Assembly (NCBI GenBank): GCA_034766995.1
Contig: CM068313.1
Span: 21,249,012 to 21,313,011, forward strand
Direction: 5' to 3'
DNA from: Acanthacorydalis orientalis
Lineage: Eukaryota; Arthropoda; Insecta; Megaloptera; Corydalidae
DNA: 64,000 nucleotides
The notes under the pieces were generated by a model. The model searched no databases. It was not told the DNA's origin and was given only the letters and a program-made list of their open reading frames with translations. Position 1 is the first letter of the stretch; every line of letters starts with the position of its first letter. Positions 45,611 to 60,032 of this stretch are shown here, in pieces. The translations under genes and the position numbers were made by a program.

Positions 45611-46993
45611 AAAAAGGAGTAGAAAAATAAAGGAAATTAATAGATACTTAAACATTATTTGACAGAATATCATTAATTGCACGATTCCTCATAGTTTAAG
45701 GTTTATTGAGTTTTTGTTTATTCAGATTCAATCTTCAAAAATATATATTATGGAAACTAATTTTCACAAATGAATAAATATTCTACACATGATAAAATGT
45801 TTTTTTTAATAAAATATCCAATAAAGACTTTCTCTATTATTTACTTATTAAAAAATGCTAAATTGCATTTCAATCGCAATGCTACGATTCTCAGAAAGGT
45901 AATATTTATATGAACCGTAAAAAGATAATCTATTTTGCCGTGTGATTTACAATGTGTATTCAAGGTAATTTTCCTTACATATCTGAATAAATTTTTTGTC
46001 ACTAAAACTTCTTACATTATTAAAGAGCGTAATTTAAATTTTAACAGAAAAAAATTAATCAAATATAATCAAATTATATAGCCTTAAGCACATCGTAAGA
46101 CTAAATTACACAGAGTGCTCAGTTGTATCATGACGGAACTAATATGTTATTTAAAGCAATTTATAATAAAAAGAAATAATGATCTCGCATGTCAACGACA
46201 CTTCGTATTTATTAATGTCATATACATACATTAAATCTGGATACAAAGTAAGAAAAACATACGAGAATTTCGTTTATAAAAAAGATTGTACAACTCTAGA
46301 CGAAACATTAATACCTTTATTTTTTTCTGTGCAGAGTGTACAGGTTACAAAACTGGATTTCTTGTGGTATTATTTCACCTATGGTGTAGGTGGATGGGCA
46401 TGACCTAGTATAGTCTTTTTTTTTCTTTGGTAGAGCTATTTGAATTGTCTGTTTGCGACCGTGTGATTTTTTTTGTACATATTAATAACAAACACTTTTA
46501 CAGTATCTTGAATATTTAACGATTATACTTAATACAGTTTTAAAATCTTTAAAAACTTCAAAGGTTAATATGTTGACGTTATATTTCTAACTACTTGATA
46601 TATACTTCATGTTATCTTAGAAATTATGATAACTATTGTTTCAAAAGAAAAATAATTTGATTAATGATAAAAAGAAACAAGTTAAACCAAACCATTTCAC
46701 TTTAATTGGATTAAATCGTTTGTCATTTTAATTTCATAAATTTAGTTAACAAAATTTATCTATGTATGTATTAACTGCCTAATCTATAAATCAAAATATT
46801 TTTGTATATTTTATAAATTTATTTACTTACGAATAACATATATGAACTGTTAGAAATACATTATTTTTTTCTTCGTATTAACATTATGGCTTTGCTGCTT
46901 ATTAAATATATTTACACAATTTTCTCTATTTTCTTTCCTCCATCTACCACTACCCTCGCTCTGTATATACATGTATGTATGTATGTAAGTATG

Positions 46994-47039
<46 letters not shown>

Positions 47040-47152
47040 AGTAATATTCTGCAAACAATATTTTAACTTTTATGGAATATACTATATCTTTTTCTTTGAT
47101 GTTTTTTAAACTTATCGGCAAAGATTTCTTTAAATATAAGAAAGCACATAAA

Positions 47153-47156
<4 letters not shown>

Positions 47157-47205
<49 letters not shown>

Positions 47206-47265
47206 GTGTGTGTGTGCTGCGGGTTTGTGTGTGTGTGAAAAAGAGAGAGAAAGAGAGGAAGATAG
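47157..47265. repeat. TA array followed by GT and GA tracts
   Basis: (TA)n, then gtgtgtgtg, then an agagaaagagagg purine run. Confidence 0.85.
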
Positions 47266-47596
47266 AACATTTTATTACTATTTATGAAAATTACTTCTAT
47301 GTATTCAAATCATTTTTAGTGAAGTTGCCTATAAATTTTCCTTGTATATAAAATTTTTTCAACGTTTCCATACTGTTTACATGATACGCCCTAATACAAA
47401 ACTACAGTATCAATTAATTATTTACGATGATGCGTGGGATTAAACTCGGCTGTAAAACGTGGTACCATATATTTTATGCATGAAAACAGACCATTTGTTA
47501 ATGAACAGAGTAACATTTCTGAAAGATTTTATATACAAATATTTTATGTAAGTACAATGTTTGTATTTAGCAATGCACACACACACAGCCACACAC

Positions 47597-47654
<58 letters not shown>

Positions 47655-48054
47655 ATCTTCTGATTTGAATAAAAAATTATATCCATTTGATAAGTAATGT
47701 AATTAACGAAATAAAAACGATATTGTTGATCAGATTAAAAATAAACCGAAATGTAATTTATTTTAAATAATTAAATGAATGAAAATTTAAGCAGTTAAAT
47801 ATTATAACTAAACCGTAAGGTTTTAATTAAATGTGTATTATTTAAATACTTCTTTTGTTACTTGGAAACAATAAATAATTATTGTGTGTTACTAAAAGGT
47901 ATTCATTATCTATTTTTATAATAAGGAGAATTGATATAAAGTGTGCGTAAAACCATAAATCTTTGCAATTTTTTAGCCAATTAAAACACAAATTTATAAT
48001 ATTAAATACAAATCGAGAATATAACATTACATACATAAAAAGGATATCTTCCGA

Positions 48055-48140
48055 AGTCTAATAATTTCAATTGTTCAGTATCCCCTTTTCACAAATATAA
48101 ATATATATATATATACATACATACATAAATACATACATTC

Positions 48141-48194
<54 letters not shown>

Positions 48195-48270
48195 TCATAA
48201 AATTGGAATGAATTGATTTATTGGAAATTTTTGTGAAAAGGGGATACTGAACTGTTGAAATTATTAGACT
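48055..48270. mobile_element. MITE-like element, about 40-bp inverted termini around a TA array
   Basis: The left terminus starts AGTCTAATAATTTCAA and runs through TTCAGTATCCCCTTTTCACA (to about 48094). The right terminus (about 48230-48270) is its reverse complement with only one or two mismatches. The core is mainly (TA)n and ACATA repeats. The size, near-perfect termini and lack of coding sequence fit a non-autonomous DNA transposon. A clear target-site duplication was not identified. Confidence 0.7.
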
Positions 48271-48276
48271 GATTTA

Positions 48277-48307
<31 letters not shown>

Positions 48308-48758
48308 CTACATGAATAATAAAATAAGAATTGACAATTTAATTTATAGATTTCAATAATGTGAATATTTGTCTATTTTTGTACGTCTGTTATTATAAAT
48401 AAACGTGTATAAATTATTTTGTGTAATTTAAATATGGAAAATATTATATTTATCATATTAATATACCTTAAGCAATTGAAAGCAAAGAAAAGCATGAATA
48501 TTTTGATTAATAAGTGGTAATATCTAAATTCATTTCCTAAATCCATATGGAAACCTCCACATGTCTAAAATTGAACATCGTACAGTTACTACTGAAGCAG
48601 AGTAACTGAAATGAATATATTTAGAACGACTATCAAAATAAAATCAACTATATTAAAACGGCCTTACTTTCAGATAAATATTAGAGAATTGATTTTTAAG
48701 TGGACATGAAGATACATAAGTCATACATATTTGTATGCATATTTGCAGTTACTTATAC

Positions 48759-48820
<62 letters not shown>

Positions 48821-48915
48821 TCGTATACTTTATACATCTGTGTAAGTTGAATATTGGTATACATAAACATACAAATGAATATGTTTTTAAATATTAGAGA
48901 TGAAATTAACACAAT

Positions 48916-48956
<41 letters not shown>

Positions 48957-49502
48957 CAAATAATATTCTACTTATGAGATGTATAAATCAATATTTAAAT
49001 TGTCTTGAATAAAGATTATAAAGTATGTTTAATAAAAAAAATATTTTGTTTACTTTTTTCTTATTTTTGCATTATAATATATACTTACTTTCAATTTAAA
49101 ATTAATAAATAATTTTATTAAGAAATGTATTGGCATACATTTTCTTCTCATTTCGTTTTATCTCATATTTATCATAAAAAATATAAACATTAACTGTACT
49201 TATTTTTGTATAACATTTTAATATTGAGAATATAAAAATAATTACAAATTAAATTAGCAAATTCGTTTTTAATTAAGGTGTCATTATTTAAATTACATAA
49301 ACAACATTTTACACAAATTAATTTGAATTATTAAAACAGTTATTAACTAAATACATTTTAAAATAATATTTTATGTTAAATATGTATGTCTCAATCATAA
49401 CTAATAAACAATATTGCAACACTAAAAACATTTCTTTGTACATAAGAGATTCTATTTCATTTACATTAGAATGACAAAACATTTATTGATCTGACGTTGC
49501 AA

Positions 49503-49551
<49 letters not shown>

Positions 49552-49555
<4 letters not shown>

Positions 49556-49690
49556 CAGCAGCCTCTGTCAATCCATTGCTGGATCAAAGCCTCTTCCATG
49601 GTTTTCGATTTTATACGATTAAATGCCTCTCTTTCCACCGATTTCCAATATTTTTTTAATTTCCTTATCCCACCTGTTCACTGGTCTCTC
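49552..49690. mobile_element. Possible 3'-end fragment of a non-LTR retrotransposon
   Basis: The words tcaatccattgctggatcaa followed by agcctcttccatggtttt resemble the 'cattgctggayataggcctctcc' block seen at the ends of repetitive elements in many insects. It lies between a TA array (49508-49551) and a CT/CTAT run (49690-49750). The match is from memory of the motif, so confidence is moderate. Confidence 0.4.
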
Positions 49691-49748
49691 TCTCGCCCCC
49701 TCTCTCTCTCGCTCTATCTATCTATCTATGTATCTATCTATCTATCTA

Positions 49749-49800
<52 letters not shown>
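49690..49800. repeat. CT, CTAT and TA tandem repeats
   Basis: A pyrimidine (CT)n tract passes into (CTAT)n and then (TA)n, next to the possible retrotransposon tail. Confidence 0.85.
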
Positions 49801-49808
<8 letters not shown>

Positions 49809-50343
49809 GATTTTTATTAATAAAAATCGTAGTTAAAAATCGATTATCGTGATAATAACTTTAAAAAACAATTATTTTAAGAAATAAAAATGAAAAAAAT
49901 ATGGAAATACTCCATAATTCACAGTCGAAAATGTATGTATGTATATATGTAAGTATGTATGTATTAAATCTCATATATCTTTTTCATTTTATACATTGCA
50001 ACATTACACTGCATGGAGGTCATATGAAATATTAAATTAAATTTAATAATAAATATAATTTGATGTGAAGTCATATCAAATATATGTCATATTATATCAA
50101 AGTATAAACTTAATTATTTTATTCTTGTTTATTACACTATTTTAACATAATATCCAAATTTGTAGCAATAACCGATTATGCTAGAAAGTAGACATTCATT
50201 AAAAATGTATGCGTTAATTATTCTACAGATCTTCAGACGAGGATTCATTATATCAAGTTTCGTTAGTTTTCTCATACAATACATAACCGGTTCAATTTTA
50301 TAACAGAATATATTCATAAAACATAAATGTCAGATATGCTAAC

Positions 50344-50372
50344 CTTTTAAAAACTCAGCTGTCGAATGCAAT
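50344..50372 (-). other. Candidate alternative myosin leader exon, 29 bases
   Basis: It is flanked by a pyrimidine tract with acceptor (tttttttctgcag) and by donor AAAAG|gttagc on the minus strand. Only one frame is open (LHSTAEFLK, ending phase 1 with G). It joins in frame to the 43.4 kb exon, giving ...EFLKGIITEL. It also joins in frame to the exon at 61470-61529, whose last two bases GA plus the first A make Glu. No ATG lies in this path before the 43.4 kb exon. Confidence 0.45.
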
Positions 50373-51039
50373 CTGCAGAAAAAAATGTTCTCTGTAGTAG
50401 GTCACATTAATATTTCTTTCAACGTAACTTTTTTATTCTTTAAAAAACATTTATAAGTTGTACTCATATTTCTTGATTAAAATAATGCATCTTAAAAATA
50501 GATTGTACACGTTTATAAATGTGCACACACTAGTATATATGTACTTTTATATACATATACATATACATAAACATATACATATACACATATATATATATAA
50601 TTCTCTACATGTATTTTATTTATTTTATGTTATTTTCGATTTTGAAACATTTTATGAAACAATGATCATGAATATACAATATATAATCATGAATAGACAA
50701 ATTCAAGAGAGCAAATGAAACTGTTTTTTCAATTAATATTTTCAAGCAAATTTAAAATACTATCAGTTTAAATTTTTCAAGAAAACAGTTATTTTTTTAA
50801 ACAATATGAGAAGAAACTACTGTTATCACTGAAAGTACTAATAACAATATAAATTAACACAATGGTATACGTTTTTATCAGTTAAAAAAAATTGAATGTA
50901 ATTGGAGATTACTTTGTGATACTAGCAATAAAGTAGTTATACAATACTTACATTAATATTAATCAAATTAAAATACCTTTACATTGACAGAATGAAACAA
51001 CAGTATTTTAATTATATTATTAAAAAAAACATACATTAA

Positions 51040-51087
<48 letters not shown>

Positions 51088-51502
51088 TTCAGCAATTATA
51101 TACATTTTTTTTAATTTAGATTACTTTTGAAACTTACTAATCCTTTTAAGTACTTTTGTCTTCCTAACGTCATAGAAACACTCCCGGTTATTTACAACAC
51201 AAGTAATTTACATTTATTTTTTACAACTGAAAGATGATCATTCTGAATATCAAACGCAAATAACAGTTAAAATTATTTAGAAAATGGTTTTTAATGACTA
51301 TATACAACATTACGTAATTAAGTTTAAAAACTGTGTCAAATGAATAATATATGAGCTACATAAAAGTTGTGTATAGTGATAAAATAAACTATTTGATAAC
51401 TATTTGAAAAAAAATAATATTTACTATTTTTACTACCTATTAAGTACATAAAAGTTAAGTAACAAAAATAAATAAGAAAATTGATTATAAATATTAATAA
51501 AC

Positions 51503-51556
<54 letters not shown>

Positions 51557-52235
51557 ATAAACACTAGGAAAACACTAGGATAAATACTGATATTTATATT
51601 ATTCAAAACAAATGTTAAAATTTATACAAATGAGATGGAATTAAAAAAATACATATTTACAATTTGCAAACATTGTTTTATAAAGTAATGACTATAGAAT
51701 AATTTTATCTATTTAGTATAAGCGAATACGGGTACCACTGTTGTACAAAAATAAATAATTTACAATTCACCTTAACAGTTTTCTTCTATTTAAACAATAG
51801 CTGAGTAATTGAAATAATGCTAATTTCATATTATTTTCGTCTGGCGTTATTTAGGTTGCAAATAGAATGAAGTATATAATTAGCATTACAAATACATTAA
51901 TTAATTTATTCAGGTATTTACGAAACAAATATTTTTTTCTGATATACAAATAAAATATTCCAATTTAACATACAGTTACGACTACTAACATCAATGAAGA
52001 ATAACTGGTGAATAATTACCTGAACAGTAAATATGTATTGAAAATATAAAAAGTATTCTTTTTTATTTTATAATATTAAATGTTACAACTAATTTACAAC
52101 AGCTGAAGAATAATAAACACATTTGGAAATATAAACATTATTTATTTTGGTACTAAGTTCTTATATTACTAATTTTTTAAAAAAAGTGTAATATTGTATA
52201 ATAATAATAATGTGTTTATTCAAAAATAAAATTAC

Positions 52236-52301
52236 CATCATATGCTGATATTCAAATGGTGCCATATATATGTCAAACGGCTCCTCATTTATAAAACAAG
52301 T
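52236..52301 (-). other. Exon-like block of 66 bases, role uncertain
   Basis: On the minus strand it has an acceptor (attgttatag) and a donor (GATG|gtaatt) and one open frame of 22 codons (TCFINEEPFDIYMAPFEYQ...). That frame does not join the 50.36 kb exon in phase, so if used it would be untranslated or belong to another transcript. It could also be chance. Confidence 0.3.
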
Positions 52302-54689
52302 CTATAACAATTTTAAGCATTAATAATCACATATTTTATTTTTGTATTATTTTTATTATCATGTCTTAAGATAAATAATCTAAAAAAAAAAACACTTATT
52401 AAATTTATATCAAAATTTAATAGTATTATATTAAATCTGAAGAAAATAAAAATTATCTTTAAATATCATAATCTCACATTTTTCACCGTATTTTAATGCA
52501 TGTATTACATACACACGTTCTTAAAAACATTAGCAGAAAGCATTTACATTGTTTTACAAATATCGTTATATATGGTCACGTAATTTGAGTACTCATGCAC
52601 ATGCCTGCGTTTTTGTATAATCCAATTCGAATTTACAGTTACTGTTAGTAAATATGTGCATGCATTATAAACAGTTATTATTATTGTTCGTATTTATATG
52701 TGACAAAATTATTAACTTTTAATGTACTTAGAAATTCTTATTTAATCGATTAATACATTAACTTTTAAAACAAAATCATTATACGTACGAATAATTTCAG
52801 TAAAATCATATAGTTAATAAATCATCTACTAATTAAATTAACATTAAAGATGAGCCAAGATTGTATGATAATATAAAAATTTTCTTATAGTAAAACATTC
52901 AAAATTTGTATGTCATTACCGGTTGAATATTTCTTTTTTATATTTTATAATTTTGGACTAGGATATTACGTCAATATTAAATTAACTAAAAGTGTTTTCT
53001 ACAACCCTTTGCATTAAACTATGCTGATATATGATACTTCAACTACACACAAGACTGATTTTCGAAATTATAAAAAAATAGAAAACGAATAAATTAACAA
53101 ACAATTATATTACAGTAATTCCGAACTAGAGAGAATCATGCCACATATATAATATGGTAACTTATAAAACTTATAAAGCGAATTAACTATTTTTTCTTAC
53201 CAAAATTCCAATAACAAAACTATAGGCGACAGAATGAAAGAATTCGAATGACACATATAAAGGGTTATATGTACAATTATTATATTGTTTATAATTTTTA
53301 TTTTCAACAATAAACATTTTGAAACTAGAGAATTTAAACAATAACCCATAATGTAAGAAAAAAATAAATATTTATTCTATATGTTCTACATTTAACTCAG
53401 AATATAATTGTATTTAATTATATATTTGTATAAAATAATATCTATTCCTCGTTTTGGAATGAATAGTATAATTTAATCACATCAATATAACCTTATCATA
53501 TTCTCGGAAATAAATAAGAATTACGAATTTCATACAATTTGAAATTAATAAAATTTAGAAAAATTGTAATAATGTTATCAAACAATTTCTATTTTTTTAC
53601 ATTCACTTCAATACGTTACAAATATTCTCATCATTGTATGTATGTGTGTGTGTATGTATGTGTGTATATGTATATATATTTATGATAAATATGCTTTTTG
53701 TAATTTATTATCAAAAAAGGCACGTTAAATGGATTAATTTTTTATTGATTTGTTTAATTAAATTAAATTATATAAAAATGTAGATATTTTAAGAGTTAAT
53801 ACTTTTATTGTGTATTATTTTAATATACTAGATAAATATAGATAAGGAGTTTAATTATTATTATTAATGTATTTATCTTAATGCACTATATAATCTTTGT
53901 AAAATAACTTAATGTAATCTTGATACAAAAAAAATACATATACACTTAAAGTCAATATAAATTAATCACTACTATTTAAGAATAAATGTATATAATTTAT
54001 ACAATTCAATTACAAACTATATCAGTGTATAATATGCTGCTAATATCAAAATTCAACTATTATATTTATCACATGTATTATTCTTCTTTGAAATATTTTT
54101 AAACAAAAATATCTCAAAATACAAAATATTTAGTCATATTAAGATAAAAAAAAATACTGCTACGTTAAAAAGTTTGTAAATAGTCCTATATTAATAATAT
54201 ATGATTATTTTTATAAAATAAAGTCTACAAATATTTTGTGGATTTCGACGTGTTCATTTTTAACAGAAAATCGTAATTAAAACATTAATTTAAAAAAGAA
54301 TTTCTTTTATTTTTTTATGAAAATTTCATACACATTAAGATAAAATGTAACAGAATATAAACTATTGAATTTCAAAAATAGGTTTCTATATAAGAATCTG
54401 TGAATTTGCTATATATGCCTTTATTTGTTATTTTCTTTTATTATTCGAATTAAATATTTTATTGCTTCGGTAAAAGTAAAAAGTACATCAAAAATAATTA
54501 TTAGTAATTACAATGAACTAGAAAGTTTCTATAGATAAAAAAATCGCAACCTACATGACACCTAAATAAGGCAACTTACAATTGTATCCGAAAAATGCAT
54601 TATGAAAGTACATTTAAGAAACATGTGCATTGAATAGTTCTCAATAATATAACTATCTAAAATGTTTTCACTTTTTTAAACGCAACTGG

Positions 54690-54945
54690 TATAATTGCAG
54701 ACCTCATCATCAAAGTATATATTATTTTTCTCACATGTGTCTTTCAAAAATATCGTAAGTAATATAATGCTTTATAAAAAAACTGCTGCAGCGACGAGTT
54801 AAACAAAACAATCAGTCGATAAACAGCGTCAGCAAAATGTGTCTGCAATGTCTGTTTTAAAATTGATAGACCTAGATACAGACGGTCTAGCGAATAGACA
54901 TTAAATAAACTACGAAACAATAACAAATATCGATTCCTTCTGGCT
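54690..54945. other. GC-richer island inside the probable first-intron region
   Basis: The run includes ctgctgcagcgacgagtt, cagtcgataaacagcgtcagc and cctagatacagacggtc, clearly less AT-rich than its flanks. A 60-codon minus-strand frame crosses it but has no recognisable domain or clear splice context. It could be a conserved non-coding element or an old insertion. Confidence 0.35.
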
Positions 54946-55979
54946 ATAAAAACTGCAAATATTATAATCTTGAGGTTACATTTTAGATTTATTTACATAC
55001 CCTGATTAAACATCTAGACTTTGTAATAATATTATTATAAACATTTGTTTAAAAAGTCTGCTTACAAACACTTGACGAATAAATCATTAATAAGTTTAAT
55101 AAAAAAAAACTGTAAAGGTATATATATATATATATGGTGTGTGTGTGTATGTGTGTTTATACTTTTTACAAAATAAATAAATAATAAAACATCATTTATT
55201 AGTATATGTCGATCAAAATACAACTGATTACAAAAATTCATGATAAAAGGCTGTATTCATCTTTAGATTGATTAGAACTGTATTTATTAAATGTGTGTTG
55301 TTGTTTTGTGAAATATGTTTTGTAATCTTGGTAATTGAACACAAAAATGAATATTATATACTTTTCCATGTATTTTGTTCAATACATCGTTATGAATTAA
55401 AAAAAAATACAAAATAGGGCATTAATTATCCCTTGATTTGTATAAATTAAGACTTAAATTACATAATCAAAAATCTCTGGTAAATCGCAAATATCTGAGT
55501 AATCCCACTCGACAATATGAAATCCAACTAAAAACCTTTGATTCATTTTTAAAAATCAAAACAAGACATTGTTATTATTCTGAACATGCATAGGTAAAAT
55601 TATTTTGTTTTACTTTTATATTTACTTATATCTATTATATAATACTAAATACATAATTTATTATATACTGGATAAAAAGATACAATTTTCAAATAACTTC
55701 ATTTTTTTAATGTGCAGGAGAAGGTTTTTTTATGACATAAAGAAAAAATAACGATTTTTTATGAATGCAGTATTAAACTGCATGCAGAGTAAAATTAATA
55801 TCCTATATGTATAGTATAAAATGAATAAGCTTTCACTATTGTTATGGTAGAAATCATTGATAGATTCCATATTAGTATTATATACATACTTATTTTGACA
55901 TAGATGTATGTGTGTGTGTGTTGTATGTGTTTCTACATTTTTATTAATACTGATAAATTCAAAAGCATCCAGTTACAAT

Positions 55980-56080
<101 letters not shown>

Positions 56081-56391
56081 TAATGATAATTCATAAAAAT
56101 TATACAAAATATTTTTTTACTTACATTTGCCACAATCATGATCAAAATTTACATACAAAATGAACTCAAAATGTCACAAGGAAAAAAAACCACATTTAGT
56201 CGAATTGACAATGAATCGTAATTATAAATCAAACGCAATAGTACAAAAAAATGTATAATCTACACCTGCTTGTCCTATAAACATACAGGAATGTCACTGA
56301 CACTGATTTATAGTTCGTTGAAAATTGACACAATGCAATTGTTTTAAACCAGAAAAGAATGTACACATTTTATTTTATTTTTTTGTTCTAG

Positions 56392-56628
56392 AATATTGCT
56401 CGTTTGATGAAACGTTTTACTCGTGAGACTTGTTATAACTCCCTATTTTATATTACGAACAATGTTGTTTCCGGTTCACACATATCTCGTTTGCAAACGT
56501 CTTTTTCAAATATTTGCTATTTAAACGCTAATGGCTTTTGTAGTACAGACGACGGTATTACATTAATGTTTGAGATATTACCTATATTTCCTTTTATATG
56601 TGACATTATAAATAATGAACGTTATAAA
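56392..56628 (+). other. Isolated exon-like open frame of 79 codons, plus strand
   Basis: It is bounded by a pyrimidine tract with acceptor (ttttttgttctag) and a consensus donor (TATAAA|gtatgt). The stretch is open in phase 0 throughout and begins NIARLMKRFTRETCYNSLF. It is somewhat richer in G+C than its surroundings and contains four Cys. No other exon of the same gene was found nearby and no family is recognised. It lies antisense to the proposed myosin 5' region. It may be a real exon of an unlisted gene, a pseudo-exon or chance. Confidence 0.35.
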
Positions 56629-57451
56629 GTATGTCATTAACAAAAACAGTCATAAATATTATACTTAACGTTATAGACGTTTACCATTAGTTATTATATG
56701 TTATTCATAATAACTAATTGTAAGTATTTAATGAAAGCTATCCGACGTTTAATACATTAAAAACACAATCCAAAACATGCAAAGATAATATAATATTAAA
56801 AACAATACTGGTAATCGTTAACATTTAAATGCACATCTTTTGTATAATATAATATTTAACAGATTGTTTAAAAAAAATATAATTTCATAAAAAAATCATT
56901 ATTGATTCATACTAGAAGCTGTTTAAATTTGTATAAAATAACATTTTTTTTAAAATGATCGTTATACACTTTAGACCCAATAGCATTAAAATACGTCTGG
57001 TTATATAAGACTAAATCCGTCGAGTATAACTTTTACACATGGAAAAATTAATGAAAATTAAAAAAAAAAATAAATTCAAAAAAAGCACAAAATAAAATAC
57101 TTCAAAAATATCTGATCGATGAACAAATGTAATCATTACACTCTTTTATTTTACATATAAATAAATATATTGATTTATAATAACAATCAAAATAATTATT
57201 AAATTCTAAAGATTAATAGAAAAATATTTGCTTCCAAGTACAAATTTATTTCTTATTTAAAGCATCTAAAATATTCATTTTTATATAGTATCTAAAAATA
57301 ATATTCCTCTATTGTATTTGAAGTAAATTGTGACCAAACTGAATTAGGTGAAATGAAGTGCAAACAATTAATCCAAATCAATAATAAAATTATTCTGTAT
57401 CCTCTTATTTTTGTAACAGTCAAATTGTCATGTAGTTTTATGTACGTGTAC

Positions 57452-57497
<46 letters not shown>

Positions 57498-57897
57498 TAC
57501 GCTAAATAGACGAAATTAAATGTCACTATACTAGCAATAAATGAATTTATTTAAAGAAAAGCATATAGACAAATAATTACATGTATTAAAACCATTATTA
57601 CATCTATCAATGAATGTAAAATAAATGTAAATAAGAGTTTCGAGTTAGCACCTGTAGATTTAAAAGTTAAATTCTTTCGTTAACGGATAAGAAAAATACA
57701 TAACGTAACCTTGAAGAAATTATTTTATTTAAATTAACTATTTTTCTCGATTGGGGATATTTAAATGACACAAAATACTTTATGTTAATAAAATATTTAA
57801 CACTTATTACATTATCAGACGTTGTAGTACATTCGTTGTTACTAGAATGTAATGTGATGTAAATATAAATTATAAATTATATTTTTAAAAAAGTTAC

Positions 57898-57921
57898 CTT
57901 TCAATCCTCTCATGTTAAATT
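57898..57921 (-). other. Candidate alternative myosin exon carrying a start codon
   Basis: This 24-base block has acceptor cttcaag and donor AAAG|gtaact on the minus strand. It contains ATG at 57911-57913 followed by AGA GGA TTG AAA G, ending phase 1. Joined straight to the 43.4 kb exon it reads MRGLKGIITELH... in frame into the myosin motor. That would extend the protein by 61 residues relative to the conserved start. A block this small can be a chance match, so the evidence is the shared phase and the identical AAAG end seen in the 50.36 kb exon. Confidence 0.4.
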
Positions 57922-59204
57922 CTTGAAGATTATGTAAGTAATTCAGTGTACAATACACATATAAAAGTAATTAACAACATACAATCCACTACTAGTTGTA
58001 CATTTATGTTTAAAGAGTAAATAAATTGTAATGGAATATTTATTTTATTGCCAGTAACTTATTCGAATTCATTAATCAATACTTTTAATACTTGATATAC
58101 ATTTCACCCAATTATTATCAAATAAAACCAAGACTACATTTTTTACATCGTTTTGTTTTAAAAATTCACCGACACTGTATAATACTCTTCTTTATGTATT
58201 GATTATACATTATAAGTGATTGTAGTTACCGGCCCTACCTATGTTATGTGAAGATTATCTATTTTTAGGAAGGTATTCACTTTTTTATTTCATTTATACA
58301 TTTTATTGATTTTTTTATTATAGTATGATTGTTCTATTCTTGCATATTAATAAAAATATTTCGAATTTCATTACTTTTTTCACTTTCGATTCGTTTCTCA
58401 AAGTAGTTTAATTTCATAAAAATCGTAAAAAGTTCTGTATTAAAATTATTGAATATATCTAAGAAATAATACCATTATATATATAAAGTAATTAAAATTT
58501 CACCAATCATTTAAAATTCATTATCAAATACATTTTAAATAAAGTACTTTTCTTCTAATTTTATAAAAAAAATATATTAACTCATTGATGAAGCAAACAA
58601 CTTACTGAATATTAATTATCTATACTTGAGTAGACAATAAATAACTTTTCTTTTTAAAATCATTAATGGATTGAACTTTCTATAATATACAGTTTTTAAC
58701 TGTAAAAATAATGAACATAATTTTAGTTCAGTGCTTAATAAGAAGGTTACATAAAACATAGAAATAATTAATATATTAGAGCCAGTCAAACAATGAATTC
58801 TTTTATTCCGTTATAACGAAAATGTAAAAAATAATTAAAACTACTCAACTACAAATATGTTATGTTTTTATTTCAGATAGTTTCTTTTTTGGTATATATT
58901 TAATTGGAAAATTATTGATCGTAATTTATAATTTTGATTTTATTGATTCTTTTCAGGGATGTAATTGTTAAATAAAAACTCACTGAATTTAATATGGCAA
59001 TCTGAATCACCGATCAACTTAAGTTTAGTTACAAAATATAAGTATGAAGAGAATATACAAAAACAACATAAACTGGATTTGTTCCAAATATAACTATTTT
59101 AATTATTTAATGTTAATATTTAAAAAATTGTTAAAATGATATTATTAATGTTTTTTGAAAACAAATTAGTCATTAAATGTATTTACATACAGACACACAT
59201 ACAT

Positions 59205-59226
59205 ACATATATATATATATATACAT

Positions 59227-59310
<84 letters not shown>

Positions 59311-59312
59311 TG
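59205..59312. repeat. TA / TACA array with duplicated spacer
   Basis: Two copies of atacatatacatacatatat separated by TA runs. Confidence 0.85.
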
Positions 59313-59963
59313 TGTGTGTATACGCACTCATGGACGTACGCATGTATAAATGTGTGCATTTTCGACAGGTGTGTGTTTGCTTATGAACAAAGTACATATG
59401 TGTACAAATGTTTCCATCATAAAAAAAATAACCAACCACGTTATGTTTAATTGTGAAAGTATTATAATTGAAAATTTAATACTTTTTTGTTTATTACTAT
59501 TTTAATATTATACAGCCAGTAATAAAAAATAATTAAAATTTTCTTACACGTCAAGACTAAAGAATATCCTTTTTTGTACAGAGTCAACCTCAAATTATAG
59601 ATGATGAGTCATAAGTCGTACGGTACAGACATGTTTGAATGAATAATATAATGCATAAATTTCAAGGTATATTTTTCTTTACCATCAAAGTTTAATTGTT
59701 CAATACAATTAACCTATTCATAAAGTTGTAAATTGTATCGAATTTGTCGTACGAAAACAAACAAACAAACAAATCATTGTTTTTTTCATTTATGTCTTGA
59801 AAACAAATCATTTCATCGTGTTATTGAAGTATATATTTAGGTTTATGGTGCGTCAGCCACCAAGGCTAGTAACCCTAGTCAAGTAACGAATGTTTTATTT
59901 ATCATACAAACCGGTTACGGTAAGTTCACAAGTACACTTAAATGAGGTATGTATGTGTATATC

Positions 59964-59968
<5 letters not shown>

Positions 59969-60030
<62 letters not shown>
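59969..60030. repeat. (TA)n array
   Basis: Uninterrupted TA run. Confidence 0.95.

Positions 60031-60032
<2 letters not shown>

Larger units (their letters stand above)
43486..50343. other. Intron-like DNA between leader exons
   Basis: It holds TA, TG and GT arrays, a small inverted-repeat element (48055-48270) and a possible retrotransposon tail (49552-49690). A 74-codon open frame at 46179-46403 (plus) has no splice signals or recognisable domain and is treated as chance. Confidence 0.45.

Noticed and set aside
46179..46403. Plus-strand frame of 74 codons (MISHVNDTSYLLMS...)
   Set aside because: No splice signals, no domain and no compositional change; likely chance.
52236..52301. Use of this block as a coding exon of the myosin extension
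   Set aside because: Its only open frame does not join the 50.36 kb exon in phase, so it was kept only as an exon-like block.
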